This document shows, piece by piece, positions 53,927-63,557 of a DNA stretch of 64,000 nucleotides. The stretch is from positions 2,976,001-3,040,000 of the forward strand of contig OZ252114.1 in NCBI GenBank assembly GCA_965248635.1, written 5' to 3'. Made by a program: the position numbers and the translations under genes. This stretch comes from CBDAPI01 sp965248635 (GTDB lineage: Bacteria > Acidobacteriota > UBA6911 > RPQK01 > CBDAPI01). Every line of letters starts with the position of its first letter. The stretch's first letter is position 1. The notes under the pieces were generated by a model, which searched no databases, was not told the origin of the DNA, and saw only the letters and a list, made by a program, of their open reading frames with translations.

Positions 53927-54714
53927 GCCGCGCCAGTGAAGCGGTATTGCTGAAGGATCACCTCAAGGAGCTGCGGCTGCCTACGATGCGGCGAGATTAC
54001 GCCGAGTGTGCGCGCCAGGCCCGGGAAACGAGGGCCAGCTACGAGGCGTTCTTGCTGGATCTGGTGAGCCGGCAACTCGAGCAGCGTCGTGCCAATCAGC
54101 TGGAGCGCCGGCTCAAGGAAGCGCGCTTTCCGGTGATGAAAACGCTGGAGAAGACGGATCTCGCACTGTGGCCCACACTGGACGGGGTCGAGGTACGGGA
54201 GCTGACCGAATGCACTTGGATCAATGAGCGAGAGAACGTGGCTTTGATCGGCAAACACGGTACGGGCAAGACGCATGTGGCCACGATGCTGGGAGTGGAG
54301 GCCTGCCGGCGCGGTCACCGGGTTGGGTTTTACAGTGCTTCGGGCCTGGTCAATACGCTGGTGGAGGCCCGGGAGGAAAGACAGCTGGAGCGAGTGTTTC
54401 GAAAGCTCGATCGCTTTCACCTGATCGTCCTCGATGAGCTCGGCTACATCCCGTTTTCGGAAGAAGGAGCCCAACTGCTATATCAAGTCTTTTCCAATCG
54501 TTACGAGAAGGCTTCACTGCTGGTGACCTCCAACCTGGCCTTTGCCGAATGGACCCGGGTCTTTGGCGATGCTTCCCTGACGGCGGCCCTGCTGGACCGG
54601 CTCACCCATCGCTGCCAGATCTACGAGTTCGACTGGGAGAGCATCCGTCTGGCCGAGAGTCTCAAACGGCAAAAGAAGAGGCGCCGGCAAAGAGCCAAGT
54701 CGAGGTCAAAATAG
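53923..54714 (+). CDS. istB: IS21 helper ATPase IstB
   Basis: A AAA+ ATPase of 263 residues: Walker A LIGKHGTGKTHVATML, Walker B HLIVLDELGYIPF, sensor-type SLLVTSNLAF and an arginine-rich tail (KRQKKRRRQRAKSRSK). It assembles on target DNA and directs IstA. It begins by a 4-base overlap (ATGA) with istA and is itself intact. Confidence 0.92.
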   Translation: MSRASEAVLLKDHLKELRLPTMRRDYAECARQARETRASYEAFLLDLVSRQLEQRRANQLERRLKEARFPVMKTLEKTDLALWPTLDGVEVRELTECTWINERENVALIGKHGTGKTHVATMLGVEACRRGHRVGFYSASGLVNTLVEAREERQLERVFRKLDRFHLIVLDELGYIPFSEEGAQLLYQVFSNRYEKASLLVTSNLAFAEWTRVFGDASLTAALLDRLTHRCQIYEFDWESIRLAESLKRQKKRRRQRAKSRSK

Positions 54715-55010
54715 CCTTCTGGGTCCCCGGAAGTGTCTCCTGACGGCCACACAGCTATGTCGCCTCGACCGCTGGGTTGGATATCTCCAACAGCAGAGAC
54801 TTCAAGGGGGTTAACGGGGCGAGTAGACCACTCAGGGGACCGGGTTGAGTCGGCCGCCGAGAGGGGCACTCCGTTCGGGCTCGCCCTCACTGCGTCCCCT
54901 CTCTCAGTCTTCAGGAACTCGAGGAGATCGTTTCCCAGGATCAGTTACAACAATCTACAACCAGGTGGGGCACTATTACGTGATCAAGCCGGGTCACTTT
55001 TCCCTTGTCA

Positions 55011-55913
55011 TTCCGAATGAGATATATGTGACGGTGAATTGCTGAGCCCAGTCGTCTTGCAGCCCTCGGAAACGTCTTGCTTTCTCGTAGCACTCCGGAT
55101 ACAACCCTTATTAGGCCGACTCACAATGCAGCCAGGCAATGCTTATTGCGAAGAGCCGGATCTATCTGACGCCGGGTGGGTTGGCGGTCATCGTGGTCTG
55201 GGTGATCATCGAAGTCATGTTTGCTTGACCCAACACACATCCGACTTCGTCCTCATCGCCCTGGAACATCGATAGGAACGGTGACCTGAGATGATGACAA
55301 AACCTGGGTTTCTTTCAAGGCATGGAATTGTGCGAAACGCCACTAGAGAAGACGTGCTCTTTTTTGTTGTCCCGGCGGGCTTGGTCTTCTTCGTAGCACC
55401 GGTAGTCAGCGCAAGGGCCGAGTACGACGGATTGGTGAACACCATATGGGACCTGATCAGGACATCCACGGAATCTGTATCTGCTCTCAGGACACAATAT
55501 TGTCTGAGTCGGCCTGTTGTTCTTTGGAATTGAAGAGTCCGCCCCCGAAGCACAACCGCACCCCAGAGGCATCCTCTTTATTGGTCATTTCTTTCGGAGT
55601 TTTTTCTTGAGAAGCTCGCACCTGTGTGTCTCCCAAGCCCTGACCTCACGCAGGTACTTCCTGACAGCTTCGCGGTTAGCTTCTCCTCAATCCCTGACTA
55701 TCTCCTGCGGACTTTTCACCGCCGCTTTTTCTCTGCCCAACCCGGGAAAAGATGGATCGCTCTTCCCCTATAATGGGAGTCATCTTGCGGAGAACCGTTT
55801 CTTGAATGGCAGCGAATTTCTTCTCTCCTACAGATACAGCCCCAGAACTGGGACTGGTCAAGAACTTGAGATTCGGCACCTTTTAGTGCCAGCGGAGAGG
55901 ACTCCGCTCCGCT
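55011..55913. other. About 900 bases with only doubtful small frames
   Basis: Between IS21 and the SMP-30 gene no gene is well supported. Two frames deserve mention: 55139-55228 (separate entry), and 55291-55533, which includes a hydrophobic stretch (EDVLFFVVPAGLVFFVAPVVS) but lacks a good ribosome-binding site. The segment 55700-55913 is the probable promoter region of the SMP-30 gene. Confidence 0.4.
55139..55228 (+). CDS. Possible 29-aa membrane peptide
   Basis: ATG 55139 opens MLIAKSRIYLTPGGLAVIVV and continues hydrophobic to a TGA at 55226. The charged start and single helix resemble small membrane peptides, but no strong ribosome-binding site is seen and no family is known. Confidence 0.2.
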   Translation: MLIAKSRIYLTPGGLAVIVVWVIIEVMFA

Positions 55914-56750
55914 ATGACTGATCGGCTTGAAATCCTTGCTACGGGACTCAAGATTCCCGAGGGCCCGACTTTCGACCACCACGGCAACCTCTGGTGCGTG
56001 GAGTTGGGAGCCGGCAATCTGGTGTCCTGGTCGGATGGACACCTTCATCGTTATGCCGCCGACGGAGCTCCTACCGGCCTAGCTTTCGACAGGCGAGGCC
56101 GCCTCTGTTTCTGTGACGGTCAGCGCAACGGGGTCCGGCGCTTTCATCCGCAGACCGGAGAGTGGGACACGATTGCGGACACGCTTGACGGGCAACCACT
56201 CAACAAACCTAACGATTTAGCCTTTGACGGCGCCGGAAACCTGACCTTTACTTGCCCGGGCGACTCGCGCACCGAACCTACCGGGTACGTCTGCTGCCTG
56301 CGGTCTGATGAGACACTGCGAAAGATCGCTGACGGTATGTACTTTCCCAACGGGCTGGCCTTTGCTGATCAAGGTCGTACCTTGATCGTGGCTGAAACGC
56401 GTCGCCAACGGTTGTGGAAAGGGAGCTGGAATGAGAATGCCGGTGAGTGGGTCAAGCCGCGCCCGTGGGCAGATGTAGGCGGCCCGAATGGCCCCGATGG
56501 CATGGCCGTCGGGATGGATGGGCTGGTCTACGTTGCCGTCTACGGCTCCGGTCAGATCAAGGCCGTGGACTCTGGCGGTGAAATCGTCCGAACTTTCGAT
56601 TTGCCTGGAAGGAATCCGACCAACGTCGCCTTTGATCCATCCCGGCACTGGGGGCTGGTCGTGACCGAGGCAGAGCGCGGACTGCTGCTGAGTCTCCCGG
56701 AGCTGGGCCCTGGAGTGGAATTATTTGATGGAGGGGAAGCATGGCCTTAG
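55914..56750 (+). CDS. SMP-30/gluconolactonase-like protein
   Basis: A six-bladed propeller of 278 residues without signal peptide. Metal ligands of the family are visible: Glu in GLKIPEGPTFDHHGNLWCVE (near residue 17), Asn in LNKPNDLAFDGAGNL (near 101), Asn in YFPNGLAFADQGRTLIV and Asp in GGPNGPDGMAVGMDGLVYVA (near 200). These enzymes hydrolyse sugar lactones such as gluconolactone in the cytoplasm. Its stop codon overlaps, in opposite orientation, the end of the small membrane protein gene. Confidence 0.87.
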   Translation: MTDRLEILATGLKIPEGPTFDHHGNLWCVELGAGNLVSWSDGHLHRYAADGAPTGLAFDRRGRLCFCDGQRNGVRRFHPQTGEWDTIADTLDGQPLNKPNDLAFDGAGNLTFTCPGDSRTEPTGYVCCLRSDETLRKIADGMYFPNGLAFADQGRTLIVAETRRQRLWKGSWNENAGEWVKPRPWADVGGPNGPDGMAVGMDGLVYVAVYGSGQIKAVDSGGEIVRTFDLPGRNPTNVAFDPSRHWGLVVTEAERGLLLSLPELGPGVELFDGGEAWP

Positions 56751-56985
56751 CCGAAGAGCACGACCAGGCCCGCAATCACTCCCAGAATCGCTCCCCAGAG
56801 GCAGACGGTGGGGAACCCAAGGTCTCGGAATCACGATGCACCCAGATGCCCGACACCAGCGGTAACAGGCACCAGATGGTGGTGATTAGATAGAGACCTT
56901 CAAGGTTCGTAAAAGAGGTCAGTCGCAACCCCGAAGCAGCCACTGCTATAGCGACACAGGCAACAGCGCTGGCCGGGGTCCTCAC
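56747..56985 (-). pseudogene. Small membrane protein, frameshifted
   Basis: From GTG 56985 the frame reads SAVACVAIAVAASGLRL, LEGLYLITTIWCLLPLVSGIWV and then leaves the hydrophobic pattern. In the neighbouring frame it continues GFPTVCLWGAILGVIAGLVV and LFG to a TAA at 56747-56749. One base was probably lost near 56820. The repaired protein would have three hydrophobic segments in about 80 residues. No family recognised. Confidence 0.45.
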
Positions 56986-57091
56986 CCTTCTGGATGGCGG
57001 CTTCGATCAGGTTCACCGCATGGTCGTGCTCACGGTTCCTCAGGGAGCTGAGGATCTCTCGAAAAGGGACGCGGTCGAGATTGTGCTGCTC

Positions 57092-58682
57092 CTATTCGCG
57101 CAGTGGCGGTTGTGCTTTCCGGGCCGTCTTGATGGCTTTGGAAACTCTAGAGGTAAGCGCGCTCTCTCTTGAAGAAGACCATCCAGTGGAACGGAAGACT
57201 ATGATGCCCTCATGGTCAATCAGGACATAGGTGGGCAGCGTCCTGGCTTGAAAGAGTTCTTGGAAGAAGTGCCCTCGCTCATCCCGATAGTGTGGCCAGT
57301 TCATTCCGTTTGCTTCGACGAAGGCTCTGATCACACCTTCATCCTCGCTGCTGAGACTAATCAGAACAAAGGGATCCTTCTTCATTTTCTTGCTGAGCCG
57401 TCTCAAGGCCGGAAGCGCGGTCCTACACGGTGCACAACCAGGTGGCCCAAAAGTCCAGAAGTACCACCTTACCTTGCAGATCTTCCGAGGTGAGGTACTC
57501 TCCGTCCAGTGTCACCATCGAAAAATCAGGTGCCGCTGGCTCAATCGCTCGGCGTGGATTTTTCAATATGGCTCGGGCTCTGTCTGCCGTCGCACTCTCG
57601 GGATCATAATCTATGAACTCTTGTAATAAAGCTCTTGCCTCGGTATCGCGTTTTAGTCTAAGCAGGATGTGAGCCAGGTTGAAGCGGGCCATGTTGCTGT
57701 CGCCTTCAGAGAGTTCAAGGATTTTCGTGAACGCCTGCTCCCCTTCTTCCAGCGACTTCTTGTTGTCTGGTGCCGAGAACAAGGCAAGGCCCAGCTCATT
57801 GTAGGCGTGAATGCGATTCGCTAGGTAAGTCGATGCCTCGACTGCTCGACGCGCTTCTTTGGCGGCGTTCTTGAAGGCTCCCATCTTGTTGAAGGCCTTG
57901 GCCAGACCCAGAAGGCAATCCTCACAGTCACCTCCACTTTTTCGATTGGCTTCCTTGAAAGCCCTCATGGCGTCTTCGTATTGGTCTCGCTTCATCAGGT
58001 CGTAGGCTTCCACCAGTAACTGCTCTACCTGCTCATCTTGCAGCATGGGATAGGTTTTTGAGTTCTCATACACGGCGATCGATTCGCATCCCACCGGAGA
58101 ACGATCCAACAAGCCTGGTAACGTTTGAGGCCTTTTACCTTTGTCCTTCCTGCCACTTTGCTCGTCCAGATCAGGCAGTGAGTCCTTCGAAGAGGCTTCA
58201 AAGGGCTGATTGTGCTGCTCCTGTTCGCGCCGCGGCCGTTGTGCTTTCCGGGCAATGTACTCCTTTGAAAGTTTCTGAGCTTCGGAAAGGGAAGCGGCGT
58301 CGAGTTCTCCAGCAACAGCGTCGCGGTTTTTCTTTGCGTCGGTGTTGCCCTGTGCTGCGGCGCTGTTGAACCAGACGTAGGCCATGGTGTAATCCTGCGC
58401 AACGCCGTGGCCGTTAACGTAGAGACCGCCAAGGCTGGATTGGGCCTCGGCGTGGCCCTGCTCGGCGGCTTTGAGATACCAGTCCCGGGCCTTGACGTAA
58501 TCCTGCGCAACGCCGTCGCCGTTATGGTAGAGCCAGCCAAGGCTGAATTGGGCCTCGGCGTGGCCTTGCTCGGCGTCCGAGCGAAGTTCGGCTATGACAG
58601 CGGCGTCAAGTGGTTCCTGTGCGGAATGGAGAGAGGCGAGAGGAGCCAAGAGAAAAAGGAATAGCAAGAACAGGTGCCGCAT
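57092..58682 (-). pseudogene. Secreted Sel1/TPR protein with C-terminal TlpA-like thioredoxin domain, frameshifted at the active site
   Basis: A signal peptide (HLFLLFLFLLAPLASLHSAQ) leads into two Sel1 repeats (AEQGHAEAQFSLGWLYHNGDG and AEQGHAEAQSSLGGLYVNGHG), a charged linker, TPR-like helices (residues 210-375) and the start of an AhpC/TSA-type thioredoxin fold: APDFSMVTLDGEYLTSEDLQGKVVLLDFWATW. At this point an extra T (about 57434) shifts the frame and produces LCTV and a stop. In the next frame the sequence is CAPCRTALPALRRLSKKMKK, followed by the rest of the domain (TLPTYVLIDHEGIIVFRSTGW) to 57092. The intact protein would be a periplasmic thiol-disulfide oxidoreductase with a protein-binding front part. 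Confidence 0.8.
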
Positions 58683-58733
58683 GATCTGCTCAATTGTTTC
58701 GGGATTTCTTAAATTATAACCCACCAAACCGGG

Positions 58734-58919
58734 GTGGCAGTGGGAGCCGTAGTTAGGTGCTCCTTCGAAGTCTCAGACGGCCCTGAGTTCCGGCCCTGGT
58801 GTGATGAGAGCCTGGAGGAGCTGTTTGAGCAGGCGTCTGAGGCAGGTGTGGACCAGGTGCAGGAGACCCTTGGGAAACTCAGAGTTTCTCAAGCACGGTC
58901 TCTAGGCAAAGCTCTTTAG
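58734..58919 (+). CDS. Possible short protein or gene end, 61 aa
   Basis: The plus-strand frame (VRCSFEVSDGPEFRPWCDES, LEELFEQASEAGVDQVQETL) is charged and helix-like at its end, and its stop TAG overlaps the end of the sulfatase gene on the other strand. No ribosome-binding site stands out. It may be the remnant of a longer gene. Confidence 0.25.
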   Translation: MAVGAVVRCSFEVSDGPEFRPWCDESLEELFEQASEAGVDQVQETLGKLRVSQARSLGKAL

Positions 58920-60011
58920 TCCAAATACCCAAGGGAACGAAGACGCTCCAACATGTCAGACTCGCCTTCAGTTGGCTGGGAGGTGCCAGACCGCAACTCG
59001 GCCATTTCGGCGAGAAGTGATAGGGCGATCTTCTTCTCAGTTTCAAACACGTTGGACTTCTCATTGGGGTCAAGCGCCAGATTGTAGAGAGCTATCTGAG
59101 GACCAGTGACCTCATCCCACCACCAAAGGTTGGAAGATGAATCCTCAACTGGACGGAAGACCAGTTTGAACTCTCCACGCCTCGCAGAGAACCGCTGGAG
59201 CCCTGAAATGGTGCTTCCGAGACAATGAGAGTTGACTGGAGTCGCTCTCCCCTAAGGGCTGGCAAAAGACTTCTACCCTGGACAGAACCAGGTATTCTGA
59301 CATCAACAAACTCAAGAATCGTGGGCATCAAATCGACCAACTGAGCCAGGTCCGAGACGACTCCGGCATGAAGTCCATCCCTAACAATCAAAGGGACGCT
59401 GAGTAGATCCTGTTTAAGATCAAATCCGTGTCTGCGTGATGCCCGAGAAGGATCTTCACCGTGATCCGAGAACACAGCGATCAGGGCATTCCTCCGTTGC
59501 ACGGCCTCAAGGAATCGTCCCAGTTCGGAGTCCATTCGTGCTATGTCGCCAGCATAAGATCCAGTTACGTCGGGGAAATGGGGCTCAAAACTGTGAAGAT
59601 ACAAGAAGATCGGACTCTCGGCGCTAGAAAGCAACCGCAAGCCCAAATCGACTATCTGCTTGATGTCGCTCCCGTCCGTTCGATCGACCTCGATGTACTC
59701 ATCAAAGCCACGATCGAATCCGAGTTGAGAAGCGAGTGGACCGTGTGTCACATAAGCAGCCGTCGCGTAGCCACCTTGTCTCAGCACCTCGGCCAGAGTC
59801 ACCAGATCTTGAGAGATGGGAGGGAACTTAGCAGCGAGGCTATGCGCCTCAGAATTCAGCCCATGCGTCGCAGGAAACGCCCCCGTAAAGACGGAGGCAA
59901 TGGAAGGCGGTGTCCAAGGTGCATTGGAAACAACGTCATGAAAGACAACAGAATCATTTCCAAATTCCCACAGGTTTGGTGTCAAGTCAGGTGTGAAATG
60001 ATCTGCTCTAA
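58916..60011 (-). pseudogene. Lipoprotein sulfatase, C-terminal part after IS insertion
   Basis: Continues from the N-terminal part at 63319-63467. It starts RADHFTPDLTPNLWEFG and carries PWTPPSIASVFTGAFPATHG, GYATAAYVTHG, FLYLHSFEPHFPD, the metal-binding FSDHGEDPSRASRRHGFD, and SVPLIVRDG, as in alkaline-phosphatase-superfamily sulfatases. A second lesion lies near 59215: one base is missing, after which the frame reads STISGLQRFSARRGEFKLVF, ALYNLALDPNEKSNVF and LRSLGYLD to a TAA at 58916-58918. The usual Cys/Ser-x-Pro-x-Arg nucleophile is not obvious, since PWTPPSIAS holds its place, so the intact enzyme may have been a phosphatase or transferase of the superfamily. Confidence 0.8.
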
Positions 60012-60209
60012 CCCGGATTATGCAAGAACCGTAATCGGGTATTGAAAAAGACTTGAGAAGTGGCCCAAATCGGAAGCGGGCACGTGTGACCGGTGGATTT
60101 GCGAAGAATATCGGTTGGCGAGGGGGTTGAAATGCTTGGGGGAGTGAATTTCAGACAGATCTGGGCCTCGATGTGTGTAGGAAGCGGTTTTTTGGGGAGC
60201 TGGGAGAGG

Positions 60210-61142
60210 CTAGCTGGAGTTGAGGCGACTCAAGACGAGGTGGAAGAGGGGTTGTTCGGGAAAGGCTGAGGAAAGATGGACCCAGATGCGTCGAGTGGTT
60301 TGTCGGATCCGGGCCCCAATCTTGAGGACACGACGACGTAAGGTTTCGATTTCGAGCTTGTGCCAGGGGGTTCCGTGAAGATAGTCGCGCAGGCGCACGA
60401 ACATCTGGTAAGCCAGTGCATGCAGGAGGAGTCGAAACTGGTTGGCCAGAAATCGATGACAGCTGAGTCGGTCCATGCTCAGATGATTCTTAAAGGCCTT
60501 GATGAAGTTCTCGGTCTGCCCTCGGTCTGTGTAGTGGTCATAAAGTGATTGGGAGCAGAGATCGTCCCGGTTGGTGACCACAAAGCGACGATTGATCCCG
60601 CGCTGATCGACCTCCACCTTGACGATGACGCGACGGGATCGATCCCAGCTGTTAGCTCGATAAAGAAACTCATCAAACTGACGCTGTTTTTCCTCCAGCT
60701 CAACGAACCTCAGCCGAGTCGAATCCAGCAGCGGCTCGACCACTCGCTGCAGGCGAGGGTTTCGACTTAACCCAATGACATATTGGAGTTTATTCTCTTC
60801 ACCTTCACAGAACTCGTAGAGCCGAGGCGTGGCAAAGCCGCTGTCGGCCCGAATCTCAATCTCGACATCCGTCCCCACTCCTTGTCGGATGGCCTCCACG
60901 ACGCGCTTCAAAACGGGCACGATGTGAGAGGCAGCCCCCTTGTTGCCAGGTCTCAACATGGCACACACCAGGTCTCCCGTGGCGGCATCGAAGATCAGCA
61001 AAGGATGCAGAATGTGGTTTCGGTAATACCCGTGGTAGAAGGAGAACTCCTGTTGGCCGTGAGTGTGGTCATCGGTACTGTCCAGATCCAGGATGATCTT
61101 GCTGGGGCGTCTCTTCTTCAGGGAGCGCACATAACGGCCTAG
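60210..61142 (-). pseudogene. IS1380-like transposase (outer copy), C-terminal two thirds
   Basis: Reads GRYVRSLKKRRPSKIILDLD, DSTDDHTHGQQEFSFYHGYY with a DDE-type Asp, EIRADSGFATPRLYEF with the second Asp, and LVVTNRDDL/YDHYTDRGQTENFIKAFKNHL, in which the conserved YxxRGQxEN-type motif supplies the Glu. It joins exactly to the N-terminal part at 62796-63203 once the inner element and one CTAG copy are removed (WLLGRYVR). It differs from the inner copy by only a few residues. Confidence 0.88.
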
Positions 61143-62795
61143 CCCGGATTATGCAGGAGATCTAAATTCAAGTGAGATTTGGGCCCAGAAAAAAGGCCGT
61201 AGCTCTCTGATATAAAAGGGTTTAGAGAAACAAAGACCCTAAACAGGAGCTACGGCAATGTCAAAAACAGTCTGCCAGAATACCCTGCCATTTCATAGCC
61301 ACAGAAACATCACGGCTCGTTTTGATGGGGGGAGCCTCACTTCCGACGCAGGATGGTTGTTGTTTGGATCGCTGGATCGTCAACATCGATTGTGCGAGGG
61401 CTTCAGTTCCTGTATTTCGGAAAGTCGAGACCAACGCTACATTCGTCATGACCTGTTGAAGTTGATCCGACAACGAGTCTTGCAGATCGTGGCCGGCTAC
61501 GAAGACTGTAACGACGCCGATACGCTGCGCTCGGATCCGATGCTCAAGACAGTCTGTGATCAGTTGCCCGAGAGCGATCCCGACTTGGCCACCCAGCCGA
61601 CTTTCTCCCGTTTGGAGAACTCCGTCACCAAGAAGGATCTGATACGTCTGAGCCGGTGGCTGCTAGGCCGTTATGTGCGCTCCCTGAAGAAGAGACGCCC
61701 CAGCAAGATCATCCTGGATCTGGACAGTACCGATGACCACACTCACGGCCAACAGGAGTTCTCCTTCTACCACGGGTATTACCGAAACCACATTCTGCAT
61801 CCTTTGCTGATCTTCGATGCCGCCACGGGAGACCTGGTGTGTGCCATGTTGAGACCTGGCAACAAGGGGGCTGCCTCTCACATCGTGCCCGTTTTGAAGC
61901 GCGTCGTGGAGGCCATCCGACAAGGAGTGGGGACGGATGTCGAGATTGAGATTCGGGCCGACAGCGGCTTTGCCACGCCTCGGCTCTACGAGTTCTGTGA
62001 AGGTGAAGAGAATAAACTCCAATATGTCATTGGGTTAAGTCGAAACCCTCGCCTGCAGCGAGTGGTCGAGCCGCTGCTGGATTCGACTCGGCTGAGGTTC
62101 GTTGAGCTGGAGGAAAAACAGCGTCAGTTTGACGAGTTTCTTTATCGAGCCCACAGCTGGGATCGATCCCGTCGCGTCATTGTCAAAGTGGAGGTCGATC
62201 AGCGTGGGATCAACCGTCGCTTTGTAGTCACCAACCGGGACGATCTCTGCTCCCAATCACTTTATGACCACTACACAAACCGAGGGCAGACCGAGAACTT
62301 CATCAAGGCCTTCAAGAATCATCTGAGCATGGACCGACTCAGCTGTCATCGATTCCTGGCCAATCAGTTTCGACTCCTCCTGCATGCACTGGCTTACCAG
62401 ATGTTCGTGCGCCTGCGCGACTATCTGCACGGAACCCCCTGGCACAAGCTCGAAATCGAAACCTTACGTCGTCGGGTCCTCAAGATTGGGGCCCGGATCC
62501 GACAAACCACTCGACGCATCTGGGTCCATCTTTCCTCAGCCTTCCCCGAACAACCCCTCTTCCACCTCGTCTTGAGTCGCCTGAACTCCAGTTAGCTTTT
62601 CCCAGCTCCCCCGGAAAACCGCTTCCGACACTCATCCAGGCCCAGATCTGTCTGAAATTCACTCCCCAAACCACTCAAACGCCTCGCCAACCCATATTCT
62701 TCGCAAATCCGCCTGTCACACCTGCCCGCTTCCGAGTTGGGCCACTTCTCGAGTCGTTTTTCAACACCGGACTACGGTTCTTGCATAATCCGGGC
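61143..62795 (+). mobile_element. IS1380-like element (inner copy), complete
   Basis: Complete copy of 1653 bases with CCCGGATTATGCA / TGCATAATCCGGG ends and the 4-base target duplication CTAG at 61139-61142 and 62796-62799. It carries an intact transposase and is inserted within the transposase gene of the outer copy, in reverse orientation. Confidence 0.95.
61258..62595 (+). CDS. IS1380-like transposase (inner copy), intact
   Basis: 445 residues: an N-terminal region (ITARFDGGSLTSDAGWLLFG, typical of IS1380 transposases, then RQRVLQIVAGYEDCNDADTLRSDP) and the DDE_Tnp_1 core with Asp in LDLDSTDDHTHG, Asp in IRADSGFATP and Glu in RGQTENFIKAFKNHL. The YREK-like tail is RLLLHALAYQMFVRLRDYL. 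The ATG at 61258 follows AACAGGAGCTACGGCA. No damage is visible, so this is the likely source of the recent transpositions. Confidence 0.93.
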   Translation: MSKTVCQNTLPFHSHRNITARFDGGSLTSDAGWLLFGSLDRQHRLCEGFSSCISESRDQRYIRHDLLKLIRQRVLQIVAGYEDCNDADTLRSDPMLKTVCDQLPESDPDLATQPTFSRLENSVTKKDLIRLSRWLLGRYVRSLKKRRPSKIILDLDSTDDHTHGQQEFSFYHGYYRNHILHPLLIFDAATGDLVCAMLRPGNKGAASHIVPVLKRVVEAIRQGVGTDVEIEIRADSGFATPRLYEFCEGEENKLQYVIGLSRNPRLQRVVEPLLDSTRLRFVELEEKQRQFDEFLYRAHSWDRSRRVIVKVEVDQRGINRRFVVTNRDDLCSQSLYDHYTNRGQTENFIKAFKNHLSMDRLSCHRFLANQFRLLLHALAYQMFVRLRDYLHGTPWHKLEIETLRRRVLKIGARIRQTTRRIWVHLSSAFPEQPLFHLVLSRLNSS

Positions 62796-63203
62796 TAGCA
62801 GCCACCGGCTCAGACGCATCAGATCCTTCTTGGTGACGGAGTTCTCCAAACGGGAGAAAGTCGGCTGGGTGGCCAAGTCGGGATCGCTCTCGGGCAACTG
62901 ATCACAGACTGTCTTGAGCATCGGATCCGAGCGCAGCGTATCGGCGTCGTTACAGTCTTCGTAGCCGGCCACGATCTGCAAGACTCGTTGTCGGATCAAC
63001 TTCAACAGGTCATGACGAATGTAGCGTTGGTCTCGACTTTCCGAAATACAGGAACTGAAGCCCTCGCACAATCGATGTTGACGATCCAGCGATCCAAACA
63101 ACAACCATCCTGCGTCGGAAGTGAGGCTCCCCCCATCAAAACGAGCCGTGATGTTTCTGTGGCTATGAAATGGCAGGGTATTCTGGCAGACTGTTTTTGA
63201 CAT
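62796..63203 (-). pseudogene. IS1380-like transposase (outer copy), N-terminal third
   Basis: Starts MSKTVCQNTLPFHSHRNI and is identical to the inner copy over almost all of its 135 residues (LMRLSRW in place of LIRLSRW). It ends at the CTAG target duplication of the inner element. Confidence 0.9.
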
Positions 63204-63318
63204 TGCCGTAGCTCCTGTTTAGGGTCTTTGTTTCTCTAAACCCTTTTATATCAGAGAGCTACGGCCTTTTTTCTGGGCCCAAATCTCACTTGAATTTAGA
63301 TCTCCTGCATAATCCGGG

Positions 63319-63467
63319 CTAAGTGAGTCAAGGCAGATGAAAACAATGTCTGGATGCCGACTGCCGCCACATCCCGAGAGAACCACTGATAATACTAATG
63401 AGACAGTGACTAGGTGAGGGCGACAACCTTTGCGATGGTGGCTGTCAAGTCTACCGAGAGGCTTCAT
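63319..63467 (-). pseudogene. Lipoprotein sulfatase, N-terminal part before IS insertion
   Basis: From the ATG at 63467 (alternatives 63488 and 63521) a basic start is followed by a lipoprotein signal: VTVSLVLSVVLSGC, with the lipobox LSGC. Next comes HPDIVFICLDSL, the first metal-binding strand of the sulfatase fold. The outer IS follows. Fusing both flanks with one copy of CTAA gives an unbroken FICLDSLRADHFTPDL, the usual SIDTLRADHL-type motif. Confidence 0.85.
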
Positions 63468-63557
63468 GTCGTGCCGGGTCACTGACATGCTTCCCGAGAA
63501 AAGAGAACGGTTTGGATTCATCGGATGGAAAGATTATAGGGGAACTCTGGGTTGGAT

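Larger units (their letters stand above)
52289..55010 (+). mobile_element. IS21-family insertion sequence
   Basis: istA and istB in the family order are flanked by inverted sequences: AAAAGTGACCC at 52319-52329 is repeated inverted at 54991-55001, and outer blocks GTGACCCGG (52290) and CCGGGTCAC (54989) match too. The ends at TG (52289) and CA (55010) are approximate, and no target duplication was confirmed. istA is frameshifted, so the copy is probably inactive unless frameshifting occurs. Confidence 0.8.
60012..63318 (-). mobile_element. IS1380-like element (outer copy), split by a second copy
   Basis: The ends are CCCGGATTATGCA (60012) and its inverse TGCATAATCCGGG (to 63318), flanked by the 4-base duplication CTAA at 60008-60011 and 63319-63322. 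Its transposase is on the minus strand. A second full copy in the opposite orientation lies at 61143-62795. Without that copy and its duplication the outer element is 1650 bases long. Confidence 0.92.
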
